DNA of 64,000 bases from VXYL01 sp963422285 (GTDB lineage Bacteria; Pseudomonadota; Gammaproteobacteria; Pseudomonadales; Azotimanducaceae): positions 372,001 through 436,000 of the forward strand of contig OY729419.2 in the NCBI GenBank assembly GCA_963422285.2. Direction: 5' to 3'. The translations under genes and the position numbers were made by a program. The notes beneath the pieces were generated by a model. The model did not search any database. It had not been told where the DNA came from and saw only the letters and a list, made by a program, of their open reading frames with translations. Below, in pieces: positions 16,946-26,317 of the stretch (positions within the stretch are counted from its first letter, which is position 1; each line of letters begins with the position of its first letter).

Positions 16946-17228
16946 GCGCTGTCCCCGCGCCTGGACTGGGCGCAGCATGGTTTCGGCGCGAACGCGACAG
17001 TGCCGGTCGCAGCAAGGCAGTCGCCTGTACCGTGGTTGGTGGCTTTGCGATACAGCGGGAACTGCTCGCAGTGCCAATCGCCTGTGCCGGGAGGCTGCGC
17101 CGCCGACTGGCGAGGCATTCGCTCCCTGCAGGCGACGGCCAATGCATCGCTTCCCCTCGCTGGCGGTATCGGATGCCCGTTGCGGACGATGCCTTGATCT
17201 TGCGGGTGTCCATTGGCAGTCTGTCGCC

Positions 17229-20200
17229 ATGCCTAGCGACGTCGCGGATCCCTACGCCGCCCTCTCTCCCGGGGGCCGGCTGGTGGCCCAGGTATGCGGT
17301 GTGGTCGCGCCCCATGCGATACACGCCACGGACATCCAGAAGCTGCTGTCCCAGGCCAAGATTCGACTGTTGGGCCGCCGCCTCGACAGGCCGCAGATCC
17401 GCAAAGCCGTCGACGAACTGGTGAAGGCGAAAATCGTCGTTCGAGAATCGCGCCGCGAAGTGGTCGCGCGGCTCGAGTGGGCGCAGATCCTGACCCGGGC
17501 GGCGCAGCGCGATCGCGTCCTGAAGCCGGTACTGGCCGCCTTCGTGGCGGCACGGTCGGTACATTGGCCCCAACCGATCGAGGATGAAACGCTGTTGCGC
17601 GGCTATCTCGTGGCCGGCGATGTCGATCGCCTCGACCAAGTGCTCGAGCACGGCAAGCACGGCCCTGAGGCGTGGCGCTTCCTGGCCGAACCGTTGGCGG
17701 TCGACTTGCTGGAAAAGCTGCCGAGGCAGTATCTCGCCGATGCCCTTCACGGCTGCCTGGACCATGTTGTCGAGACCGCGGCACCGCCTCGGCCGGTGGT
17801 CGAAGCCTGCGAGACCCTGGCCCCGGACCTGGCTCCCTATGCTGCGAGCATCGCCTTCATCTATATCCTGCAGGGTCGTTTCGCCCTCGCGGAGGATGTG
17901 TTCGCGGCCTTGCCGCCGAAGGCTCGGGAAGACAAGCCGGCGCTGGTCGGACTGGCGGCGACGCGAGCACTGATCCAAACGCTGCGCGGCGACGACGCCG
18001 GTGCGCGGCGGCACATCGAAGCGGCCCTGGCTGCCCAGCGGGCAGGCACTCGCAAGCGGCTGGTGTTCCCGGATTTGCGCGCCTTCGCACTGGCGCTGGT
18101 GGCCTTGGCGCGCAACGACACGCCCGAGTCCCGCGCGTTTCTCGCGCAGACTCTTCGCACCGCCGATCGGCTAGGAATCGGCCGCCGCCGCGAAATCGAT
18201 TTCGTGGCCAATGCGGCCCGAATCAAGGCCGGCAGCGGCGTTTTCAGCAGCCTGCCGAGACACCCATGCATCGATGGGCTGTTCGATGGCCTAGTGAGCT
18301 GCTGGCTCGACGACTTCCGCCCCAAGCCCGAAACCCGGCTGGCGCGGCTGCTGCCCTACCGCAATCGGGCCGTGGCCAATGGCTTCGACTGGGTGGCGGC
18401 CGAGAGCGACGAGGTGCTGCGGCGCTATGCAGACCGCCATGGCGGCAGTACGCCGAATCCCGCAATCGGCCATGCGGACTTGGGCACCACCACGCTCGCC
18501 ACCCTCGCCGCAGCCATCCCGGGCTGGGAGTATTCGCTGAAGGCATTGGAGCAACTCGCCTACCACGCCAGCAGCAAGCCGGACCGCAAGCGCGGTACAG
18601 GTGCTCCGGCCAAGCGGCGGCTAGCCTGGGATCTTCACGAGGAGCACCACGTCATCGTCGCGGAACCGCGAGAGCAGCGGGAGAACAAGAACGGCGCTTG
18701 GAGCAAGGGCCGCAAGGTGGCGCTCAAGCGCCTTGCCGCCGATGCTGCCAAGATGGATTTCCTGCTGCCCCAGGACCGCGAGGCGGCTGCCGCCGTTGCC
18801 ATCCGTCATAGCTACTGGAGCGAACGGGTGGAGCACCACTTGGGCGACCGCGGCCTGTACGCGCTGGCCGGCCATCCTTATGTCTTCAATGTCGAAGGCG
18901 AGCCGGTGGACATCGTGCGCCGCGAGCCGGAGCTGTCCATCGGCGAGGATGCCGAAGGCGGCGTGATGGTGCGCATCGAACCCCACGGCGGCGATACCGA
19001 CGATGCGTACCGCGCCACGATGGCGACCCATCGGCGCTGCGAGGTGACCCGGTTCACGCTGGATCACCGGCGCTTGTTCTCGATTGTTCCGGAAACCGGA
19101 TTGCAACTGCCCGTCGGTGCCAAGTCGCGGCTGTTGGAGGCGGTATCGTCCTTGGCCGCCGACATCCGCGTACAGAGCGACGCTGCCGATGGCGCCGCCA
19201 GCGCGGTGCAGGTGGATGCCGATACGGAACCTTGGGTGTGTCTAGAACCGCTGGACGCCGGCCTGTGCGTGGCGCTGGTGGTGGAACCCATTGCCGATTC
19301 GGGCATCTGCTTCGCGCCCGGTACCGGCGGCGCCGTGGTGTTCGCCAGCCGCGACGGCAAAAACGTACAGGCGCGGCGCGATCTGGCAGCGGAAAACGCA
19401 GCGGTGCATCTCTTGGCGGGGCGCTGCCCGCAACTGTCGTCGCGGCCTACGAAACTCGAACCTCTGGCGTTGCCGGAACCCGCCCAGTGCCTGGAGTTCC
19501 TGGAACGGCTCGAAGCGGCTGGGGTACGCTGCAAGTGGCCCCAGGGCGAGCCGTTCCGCATCGTCGCCCATGCTTCGACGCCGTCGCTGGCGCTGACGGT
19601 GAAGTCCGCCGACCAATGGCTGCAGGCATCCGGCAAGCTCGCTGTGGACGAGCGCCGCGTACTGGATCTCAAGCGGCTGTTCGAGCTGCTGGAAGCGAAC
19701 CCCGGCTCGCGCTTCCTGGAACTGGACGATGGAGATTTCCTGGCGCTGACCAGCGCTTTCCGCCGTCAGCTCGACGACTTGGCCAGCCTGTCGACACCGG
19801 CGGCAAAGGGCGCCGTACGTCTGAATCCGCTGGCGGCGCTGGCTCTCGACGATTTCGTCGAGAGCGCCCAAGTGGACGCGGACCAAGGCTGGCGCGAGTT
19901 GCGGTCCCGGTTGCGCGAGGCCGAATCCTTCGAACCGGAACTGCCAAGCACCCTGCAGGCGGAACTGCGTCCGTACCAGTTGGACGGCTACCGCTGGCTG
20001 GCACGCCTGAGTCGCTGGGGCGCTGGGGCTTGTCTCGCCGACGACATGGGCCTGGGCAAGACCGTGCAGACCCTCGCCCTGCTGCTGGCGCGAGCGCCGG
20101 ACGGTCCGGCGCTGGTGGTGGCGCCCACCTCGGTGGTGGCCAACTGGATCGACGAGGCGCGTCGTTTCGCGCCGACCTTGAACGTCAGGGCTTATGTCGG

Positions 20201-21380
20201 CGCCGCCGCATCCCGTTCGGAGCTGCTCGACGCACCAGCTCCCTTCGACTTGTATATCACCACCTATGGCGTATTGCAGAACGATGCCGACCAGCTCGCC
20301 TACATCCACTGGCGCAGCGCCGTGCTCGACGAAGCCCAAGCCATCAAGAATCCGGCCACCAAGCGCGCCCGGGCTGCCCGCCGACTGGTGGCGGACTTCC
20401 GCCTTGTCACCACCGGCACCCCCATCCAGAACAATCTGATGGACCTGTTTTCGCTGTTCGGCTTCCTCAATCCCGGTCTGCTCGGCTCCCTGGAACAGTT
20501 CCGCCGCAATTTCATGCTGCCCGTGGAGCGCGACCGCGATGCCGACGCCAACGCTCGGTTGCGACGGCTGATCGCGCCCTTCCTGCTGCGGCGGCTGAAG
20601 ACCGAAGTGCTCGACGATCTGCCCGAGCGCACCGAGATCGTCCTGCATGTCGAGATGTCCGCCGCCGAGGCGACGCTCTACGAGGCGCTGCGGCGGCGGG
20701 CGGTGGAGGAACTCGAAGCGGCGCAAACGGCAGGCCAGAACGTGCGCGAAGGGGTGCGGCGGGTGCAGGTGCTCGCTCATTTGACGCGGCTGCGGCTCGC
20801 CTGCTGCAATCCCCGGCTGGTGCTCGACGAAGATGGCAAGGCGCCGCCTAGAAGCGCCAAACTCGACACGTTCGCCACCACCTTGGAAGAATTGCTGGAA
20901 AACCGCCACAAGGTGCTGGTGTTCTCGCAGTTCGTCATGCATCTGAAGCTGGTGGAGGAGTACCTCGTCGAGGCTGGCATCGCCTATCAATATCTCGATG
21001 GCGCCACCCCCGCGAAGGCCCGTGCCGAGCGCGTCAAAGCCTTCCAGTCCGGCCAGGGCGACGTATTCCTGATCTCGCTGAAGGCTGGCGGCATCGGGCT
21101 GAACCTGACCGCCGCGGACTACGTCATCCACATGGACCCCTGGTGGAATCCGGCCGTGGAGGATCAGGCCTCCGACCGCGCCCACCGCATCGGCCAGACC
21201 CGCCCGGTAACCATCTACCGCCTCGTCGCCAAAGGCACTGTCGAGGAACAGCTCGTCGACCTGCACCATCGCAAGCGCGATCTCGCCGATGCCCTGCTCG
21301 AAAGTGCCGATGTCGCTGGTCGGCTGAATGCCGACGAGCTGCTCGACTTGCTGCGGCTGCCGCTGCGCAGCGGCAGCTAG
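17229..21380 (+). CDS. SNF2-family DEAD-like ATPase/helicase
   Basis: This is a 1,383-residue Swi2/Snf2-type DNA translocase. The first 900 residues are helical and repeat-like with no recognised catalytic motif. The C-terminal third holds the motor: LRPYQLDGYRWLARLSRWGA, motif I DDMGLGKTVQT (about 938), motif II DEAQAIKN (about 1032), motif III TGTPIQNN (about 1061), then the helicase-C lobe with LKAGGIGLNLTAADYVIHMD and motif VI DRAHRIGQTRP (about 1315). Bacterial members act in transcription restart, repair or phage defence. ATG 17229 (MPSDVADPYAAL) was chosen as the first Met before conserved coding; the frame is open further upstream. It stands alone, without methylase or nuclease partners. 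Confidence 0.93.
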   Translation: MPSDVADPYAALSPGGRLVAQVCGVVAPHAIHATDIQKLLSQAKIRLLGRRLDRPQIRKAVDELVKAKIVVRESRREVVARLEWAQILTRAAQRDRVLKPVLAAFVAARSVHWPQPIEDETLLRGYLVAGDVDRLDQVLEHGKHGPEAWRFLAEPLAVDLLEKLPRQYLADALHGCLDHVVETAAPPRPVVEACETLAPDLAPYAASIAFIYILQGRFALAEDVFAALPPKAREDKPALVGLAATRALIQTLRGDDAGARRHIEAALAAQRAGTRKRLVFPDLRAFALALVALARNDTPESRAFLAQTLRTADRLGIGRRREIDFVANAARIKAGSGVFSSLPRHPCIDGLFDGLVSCWLDDFRPKPETRLARLLPYRNRAVANGFDWVAAESDEVLRRYADRHGGSTPNPAIGHADLGTTTLATLAAAIPGWEYSLKALEQLAYHASSKPDRKRGTGAPAKRRLAWDLHEEHHVIVAEPREQRENKNGAWSKGRKVALKRLAADAAKMDFLLPQDREAAAAVAIRHSYWSERVEHHLGDRGLYALAGHPYVFNVEGEPVDIVRREPELSIGEDAEGGVMVRIEPHGGDTDDAYRATMATHRRCEVTRFTLDHRRLFSIVPETGLQLPVGAKSRLLEAVSSLAADIRVQSDAADGAASAVQVDADTEPWVCLEPLDAGLCVALVVEPIADSGICFAPGTGGAVVFASRDGKNVQARRDLAAENAAVHLLAGRCPQLSSRPTKLEPLALPEPAQCLEFLERLEAAGVRCKWPQGEPFRIVAHASTPSLALTVKSADQWLQASGKLAVDERRVLDLKRLFELLEANPGSRFLELDDGDFLALTSAFRRQLDDLASLSTPAAKGAVRLNPLAALALDDFVESAQVDADQGWRELRSRLREAESFEPELPSTLQAELRPYQLDGYRWLARLSRWGAGACLADDMGLGKTVQTLALLLARAPDGPALVVAPTSVVANWIDEARRFAPTLNVRAYVGAAASRSELLDAPAPFDLYITTYGVLQNDADQLAYIHWRSAVLDEAQAIKNPATKRARAARRLVADFRLVTTGTPIQNNLMDLFSLFGFLNPGLLGSLEQFRRNFMLPVERDRDADANARLRRLIAPFLLRRLKTEVLDDLPERTEIVLHVEMSAAEATLYEALRRRAVEELEAAQTAGQNVREGVRRVQVLAHLTRLRLACCNPRLVLDEDGKAPPRSAKLDTFATTLEELLENRHKVLVFSQFVMHLKLVEEYLVEAGIAYQYLDGATPAKARAERVKAFQSGQGDVFLISLKAGGIGLNLTAADYVIHMDPWWNPAVEDQASDRAHRIGQTRPVTIYRLVAKGTVEEQLVDLHHRKRDLADALLESADVAGRLNADELLDLLRLPLRSGS

Positions 21381-21828
21381 CCGAATGCCGCGCGAAGAAG
21401 ATGCCTTCTGGTCCCATAGCCGTTGGGATTCGGCTGGCTGCGAGGAGCCAAGCGACACCGGCATGCATCGGTGGAGGATCGATCCTTTCCAGCCACCGCA
21501 AATGCCGGGCCGAGGCCGATTGCTCTGACGGAGCAGTCGGCCCAATATGACGGCTGCTCGTATTCATGGCGACCAGCCGCTTTGTCCGCTGTGGCCAAGT
21601 GCCGTTTCGAAACTGGCCGTGCGGCGATGATTGGGGGAGAGGGTAGCGGACGCTCTTGGCGTTCGACGCAACAACGGGTCGGGTGCGGCGGCGTTCGAGA
21701 GTCGCCAGCCAGCTCGGTGAAGCGGATACAGGCCCCGGCGACAGCACCGGCCTGCCCGCGATTCGACCTTGAACCGCACGAGAGCCGGCGGGATCATGGC
21801 GCAATGTCCGAGCGATCGGGAGAACCGC
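21381..21828. other. Gap downstream of the SNF2 gene
   Basis: This is 448 nt with no supportable gene. Frames on both strands lack recognisable motifs. A GGGAGAA ribosome-binding site for the next gene is at 21818-21824. No hairpin terminator, RNA or repeat was recognised. Confidence 0.4.
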
Positions 21829-23380
21829 ATGGCGGCTGACAAGCTCCGCCTGCCCATCGGCATCCAGACCTTCCACGACATCCGCGAAGGCGGCTGCTAC
21901 TACGTGGACAAGACCGAGTACGCCCTGCGGGCCGCCGCCGACGATAAGTTCCTGTTCCTGTCGCGCCCGCGGCGGTTCGGCAAGAGCCTGTTCCTGGACA
22001 CGCTGGCGGAACTGTACCAGGGCAGGGAGACGCTGTTCCGAGGGCTGGCCGCCGGCGGCCGGTGGGACTGGTCGAGAAGCCATCCGGTGGTGCGCCTGAA
22101 CTTCGGCCTCGACGACTTCACCGAAAAAGGCATGGTGCGCCAGCACATCCTGGGGGCGCTGGACGAGATCGGCCGTCAGGCAGGAATAGAATCCCGTCAC
22201 GACATGACGGGGCTGAGGTTGCAGCACCTGCTGGCCGAACTGCGCCAGCGCACCGGCCAGCGGGCGGTGGTGCTGGTGGACGAGTACGACAAGCCGATCC
22301 TGGACGCGCTGGGCGACCGGGACACGGCCGAGGTCAACCGGAGCCACCTGCGCGGCCTGTTCGGCGCTGTCAAGGGCTGCGACGCGCACATCGAGAAGTG
22401 CTTCGTCACCGGCATCTGCCGGTTTCCCAGGACGAGCCTGTTCTCCACCGCCAACCAGTTCACGGACCGGACGCTGGATCCGCGCTACAACGCCGCCTGC
22501 GGCTTCACCGACGACGAGCTGGACGCCGTGTTCGCTCCAGAGCTGGAAGGACTGGACCGGGACGCGATCCGCCAACGCTACAACGGCTACTCCTGGGTTG
22601 GAGAGGGGAGCGAGACGGTGTACAACCCCTACGACGCCATGCTGCTGTTCGACACCCGCAGATTCGCCGACCACTGGTGGCGAACGGGTACCCCGTCGTT
22701 TCTCGTGCAGCACTTGGAGCGGCACGGCCTGCTCGAGATCGGCGATCTGGACGGCCGCTGGGTGGAAGAGGAGCGGCTGTCCGACTTCGACGTGGAACGG
22801 ATGGATGCGGCCGCCGTCATGTTCCAGACGGGCAATCTGACAATCGGGAGAAGCGAAAGGAGAAGCGGCCGATCGGGCTACACACTGGCGTATCCGAACG
22901 AAGAAGTGCGGCACGGCATGGGGTGGCTGATGACGCTGCATGCGATAGGCGATTCCGACCTCGTGGCCACATGCGGCGAAGACCTCCACGAAGCCGTGGC
23001 GAACGCGGATCTGGAACTGATGGAGGCCACTATGCGGACGTTCTATTCGAGCCTTCCGGCACCAGCAGCTAGCCGCCGTGGAGCGGCACGAAGCGCTGTA
23101 CGCGGTGGCCTTGCGGGCGCTGGCGATGGGCGCCGGCGTCCGCTCGAGTTCCGAGGAGAGCACGGCGCTGGGGCGCTCGGACGTGACCCTCGAAGGCGGC
23201 GGCCGCGCGTTCGTGTTCGAGTTCAAGATGAAAGGGCGGGGCGACCCCCTGGAACAGGCCGCCCGCAAGGGCTATGCGGACAAGTACGCCCGTCTCGGCG
23301 GCAACGCCTGCGTCGTGGGGGTGACGATGGACCCGGCCACGCGCAACGTCGAGCGGTTCGAGACCGCCGCCCCTTCCTGA
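21829..23380 (+). pseudogene. AAA-ATPase-like / PD-(D/E)XK nuclease-like protein, frameshifted
   Basis: The first part (21829 to about 23055) encodes an AAA-ATPase_like domain: LPIGIQTFHDIREGGCYYVD, Walker A RPRRFGKSLFLDTL, Walker B AVVLVDEYDKPIL, and GICRFPRTSLFS. The C-terminal DUF1703 nuclease-like part continues in another frame (position 2 mod 3, to 23380), reading QQLAAVERHEALYAVAL and later GGRAFVFEFKMKG. The two pieces join if one base is gained or lost around 23050-23060, just after FYSSLP. Both pieces keep good motifs, so the damage is recent or a base-calling error. ATG 21829 has a GGGAGAA site 4 nt upstream. The family's function is poorly known; it is common in mobile-rich genomes. 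Confidence 0.8.
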
Positions 23381-23610
23381 GCCGCGATCTGGCACCGGCC
23401 CGATGAGACCGGCGCGTTCCACCGAAGGGCGTCCCGCGCCATTGCCAGCGGACTTCGAGCAGCCGCCCAATCCCATGCTCCAGTCGCCCGACAGCCGCTC
23501 CCCTAATTCCTGCCCGTCACGACAGGCAGTGGGCGATGCCCTAGGCAACGCTGCGGCGACTTTTCCTCGTCGGTGCGGTAATGTTGGGGTACCACCTACG
23601 GAGGGTCCCG

Positions 23611-24375
23611 ATGATCGATGTCCACTACTGGCCGACACCGAACGGCTGGAAAGTCTCCATCATGCTGGAAGAGTGCGGCTTGGACTACAACATCGTCCCC
23701 GTCGATATCGGCGGCGGCGATCAGTTCAAGCCGGCGTTTCTGCGCATTTCGCCGAACAACCGCATGCCGGCCATTGTCGACCATGAACCGCTTGGCGGCG
23801 GCGAGCCGCTGGCGATCTTCGAGTCCGGCGCCATCCTGGAGTACTTGGCCGAGAAGACCGGCAAGTTCCTGCCCACGGCGCCTCGAGAGCGCTATCGGAC
23901 GCTGCAATGGGTGCATTGGCAGATGGCCAATCTCGGCCCGATGATGGGCAACGCCAACCACTTCAAGAACTACGGCAAGAACCTCGCCGACGACCCGCAA
24001 CAGCTCGAGTACGGCGTCAAGCGCTTCGTCGGCGAGGTGGATCGCCTCTCCGGCGTCATGGACGCGCAGCTGTCGGCGAACGAATATCTCGCTGGTGCCG
24101 AATACACCATCGCCGACATCATCAGCTGGCCGTGGGCGTTCCTGATCGGCCGCATCATCGACGAGAGCGCTTGGGAGACGTTCCCCCACCTCAAGCGCTG
24201 GGTGGATCAGGTAGGCGAGCGGCCAGCGGTAGCGACCGGCCGCCGGGTGGGACGCGACCTCGGCCGCAGAGAACTCACCGAGGAGGAAGAGAAAGCCCGC
24301 CGGGAACTGCTGTTCAATCAGACCAACGACAAGGTGCGCTCTGCTCGAGAGGCTGCGGCGCAAGCGGCCTCGTGA
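23611..24375 (+). CDS. Glutathione S-transferase (YfcG-like)
   Basis: This 254-residue protein has an N-terminal thioredoxin-like domain (MIDVHYWPTPNGWKVSIMLE, then SPNNRMPAIVDHE and IFESGAILEYLAEKTGKFLP with the glutathione-binding Glu-Ser) and a helical C-terminal domain (NEYLAGAEYTIADIISWPWA). The NGWKV opening resembles the disulfide-bond oxidoreductase YfcG group, which uses Asn/Thr instead of Tyr or Cys. ATG 23611 is preceded by a GGAGG ribosome-binding site at 23599-23603. The stop overlaps the next start (TGATG, sharing base 24375), so it is translationally coupled to the AhpD-like selenoprotein candidate. That suggests a joint thiol/peroxide detoxification unit. Confidence 0.93.
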   Translation: MIDVHYWPTPNGWKVSIMLEECGLDYNIVPVDIGGGDQFKPAFLRISPNNRMPAIVDHEPLGGGEPLAIFESGAILEYLAEKTGKFLPTAPRERYRTLQWVHWQMANLGPMMGNANHFKNYGKNLADDPQQLEYGVKRFVGEVDRLSGVMDAQLSANEYLAGAEYTIADIISWPWAFLIGRIIDESAWETFPHLKRWVDQVGERPAVATGRRVGRDLGRRELTEEEEKARRELLFNQTNDKVRSAREAAAQAAS

Positions 24376-25436
24376 TGAGCGCGGTGGACTATGCCCAAGC
24401 CGTGCTGCCGGTGGCCGACGAGACCTTCCTAGCGCACAACGCGACCCTGGACGCCATTGCCGAACCCGGTGCTTGGTGGAGCGGCGCGGATCGTCTGGCC
24501 ATCGTCCGGGAGGCCCGTGCCGCGCCATCCTGCCGCCTGTGCGCGCAGAAGAAGGCAGCGCTGTCCGCCAACGCGGTGCAGGGCGAACACGATCACGGCA
24601 GCGAGCTGCCGCTCATCGCCACCGAGGCGATCCACGGCATCCGCAACGACTCCGGTCGTCTCACCCGGCGCTGGTTCGACGACGTGATCGACATGGGGCT
24701 GCAGCAGGAAGCCTACGTCGAGCTGGTGGGCGTGGTCGCAAGCTCGGTGGTGGTGGATACCTTCGCCCAAGGCATCGGTCTGGATCTGCCTGTGCTGCCC
24801 GAACCCAAGGACGGCGCCCCCACCTTCGAGCGTTCCGACGACGTGGTGGACGCCGGTGCCTGGCTGCCCTCGGCGCGAGCAGGCAGTGCCAACATCCTGC
24901 GTTCCCTGGGCCTGGTGCCGAGCGCCTCGGCGCTGTTCTTCGGCGCATTTGGCAGTTCGTACTACCTGCGCCCGAACCCCGCGTTCGCCATCGGCCGCCG
25001 CCAGGTCGAACTGGTCGCGTCGCGGGTCTCCGCGGTGAACGAGTGCTTCTACTGAACGACTTCGCACACAGTGGCGCTCCGTGAGAGCAGCACGAAGTCA
25101 GGGCAGCCAGCCGACCTCGACGTAGTCACCGGCCGCAGCGACGGGGACGGCAACGTGCCCCACGGCGCGTTCCTCGTCGCGCTGGCGGCAGCGGTCGCCC
25201 GCTGGCAGTGGGACGATGTGGCGGCTTTGCGCCAGCAGGGCCTCGAACAACTTGGGGCGCAAGAAACCAGCGACGCCATTCTCGTCGCTTCGGGCTTCAA
25301 CGGCATCACTCGGGTCGCCGACGCCGTTGGCATCCGGCTGGACCAGCGTACTGCGAACGCTTCGGTGGAACTGCGCGCCGCCACCGGCATCGACGCCTTC
25401 GCGCCGCCGAAGAAGTGGGCAAGTCTTGGCGGCTAG
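24375..25436 (+). CDS. AhpD-like peroxidase, candidate selenoprotein (in-frame UGA at codon 227)
   Basis: Read through the TGA at 25053-25055, this frame encodes 353 residues of the AhpD/carboxymuconolactone decarboxylase superfamily. Before the UGA it has a CRLC pair (C53, C56) and the core VELVASRVSAVNECFY; after it TTSHTVALRE and a C-terminal SDAILVASGFNGITRVADAVG helix region typical of the fold. The codon order C-F-Y-UGA-T-T-S-H puts the UGA at the second catalytic Cys of the family motif E-x-C-x-x-C-x-x-x-H (C224, U227, H231). Both sides are needed for a complete domain, so insertion of selenocysteine is the simplest reading. A Cys-to-stop mutation is the alternative. It overlaps the GST gene upstream by 1 nt and converges on the LLM gene with a 4-nt overlap. 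Confidence 0.82.
25058..25099 (+). promoter_or_regulatory. Candidate bacterial SECIS element downstream of the UGA
   Basis: Beginning 2 nt after the UGA, GACTTCG (25058-25064) pairs perfectly with CGAAGTC (25093-25099). Inside, GCTC (25076-25079) pairs with GAGC (25085-25088) around a five-base apical loop CGTGA (25080-25084). The loop starts 25 nt after the UGA and has G in its second position, consistent with the published bacterial SECIS consensus (loop 16-37 nt downstream, G among the first two loop bases). Flanking GC pairs and bulges extend the upper stem. Function would be recruitment of SelB and selenocysteinyl-tRNA. Confidence 0.65.
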
Positions 25437-26263
25437 GACGTCGGCAGTTCCTCGAAGGCTTGCCGCGCCTTGGCGAGATGGGCATCGGCGTCGAGACCGC
25501 CGCCGAGAGTGCGCAGGCACAGATGCGTAAGCCCTTTCTGCCGCCAGCCCGCCACGCGCTCCTTCCACTCCGCCTGTCGGCGGCCCGCCACGGCGACTCC
25601 GGCTTCCATGCCGATGGCGGCGGGGTCCCGACCGGCGGCTTGCGCGGCGGTGTCGATATCCGCCTTCACGCCATCGAAATCCTCCGGCGAGCAGAGCACG
25701 AACCAACCGTCGGCCTGCTTGCCGATGCGGCGGCGGATGCGTGGTACCGGCAAGCCGGCGGCACCGATCCAAATCGGGATCGGTCGCTCCGGCAACGGAT
25801 CGATGCCGGCACCCCGCACGCTGTCCCAGCGTCCCTCGAAGTTCACTTCCGGCTCGCTCCATAGCTGTCGCAGCAGGGCGATCTGCTCCTCGCAGCGTGC
25901 GCCCCGGGTGTGGAAATCCTCGCCTAGAGCTTGGTATTCCGCAGTGCTGCCGCCAACGCCCACGCCGAGCCGCACACGGCCTCCGGACAAGCGATCCAGG
26001 GTGGCCAGCTGCTTGGCGAGCAGCGCCGTCTGCCGCGCAGGAGCCACGATCACCGACGGCACCAGTTCGATATTCTCGGTAACCGAAGCGATATAGGCCA
26101 GCGCCATGAGCGGTTCGTGCAGGTGGCCGCTTCTCGGCCGCAGCACCTGATCCGGCACCCGCAGATGCGCATATCCCAGTTCGTCCGTCAACTGCGCGAA
26201 CGCCTTGAGAGCGCCGAGATCGTCCTTGAGCTCCCGAACGGGGAGCGAAATGCCGACTTTCAT
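25433..26263 (-). CDS. LLM-class flavin-dependent oxidoreductase
   Basis: This 276-residue protein is a luciferase-like monooxygenase-fold TIM barrel. Seen: MKVGISLPV start, ELGYAHLRVPDQVL, ENIELVPSVIVAPARQTALL, LDRLSGGRVRLGVGVGGS, and PIPIWIGAAGLPVPRIRRRI. These are typical of LLM proteins annotated as F420- or FMN-dependent oxidoreductases. The cofactor is not decided by motifs; in proteobacteria FMN is more usual. ATG 26263 has a GAGGAG site about 10 nt upstream and gives the canonical start. Its stop overlaps the stop of the AhpD-like gene by 4 nt in convergent orientation. Confidence 0.9.
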   Translation of the reverse strand: MKVGISLPVRELKDDLGALKAFAQLTDELGYAHLRVPDQVLRPRSGHLHEPLMALAYIASVTENIELVPSVIVAPARQTALLAKQLATLDRLSGGRVRLGVGVGGSTAEYQALGEDFHTRGARCEEQIALLRQLWSEPEVNFEGRWDSVRGAGIDPLPERPIPIWIGAAGLPVPRIRRRIGKQADGWFVLCSPEDFDGVKADIDTAAQAAGRDPAAIGMEAGVAVAGRRQAEWKERVAGWRQKGLTHLCLRTLGGGLDADAHLAKARQAFEELPTS

Positions 26264-26317
26264 GTTTCTGCTTCTCCTCATGCGGGGCCGCCCCGCTTCT
26301 TCGACAGCGCGGACATG

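Noticed and set aside
25071..25436. Separate small gene starting at GTG 25071
   Set aside because: It is the in-frame continuation of the AhpD fold after the UGA, with no ribosome-binding site of its own visible and an incomplete domain if taken alone.
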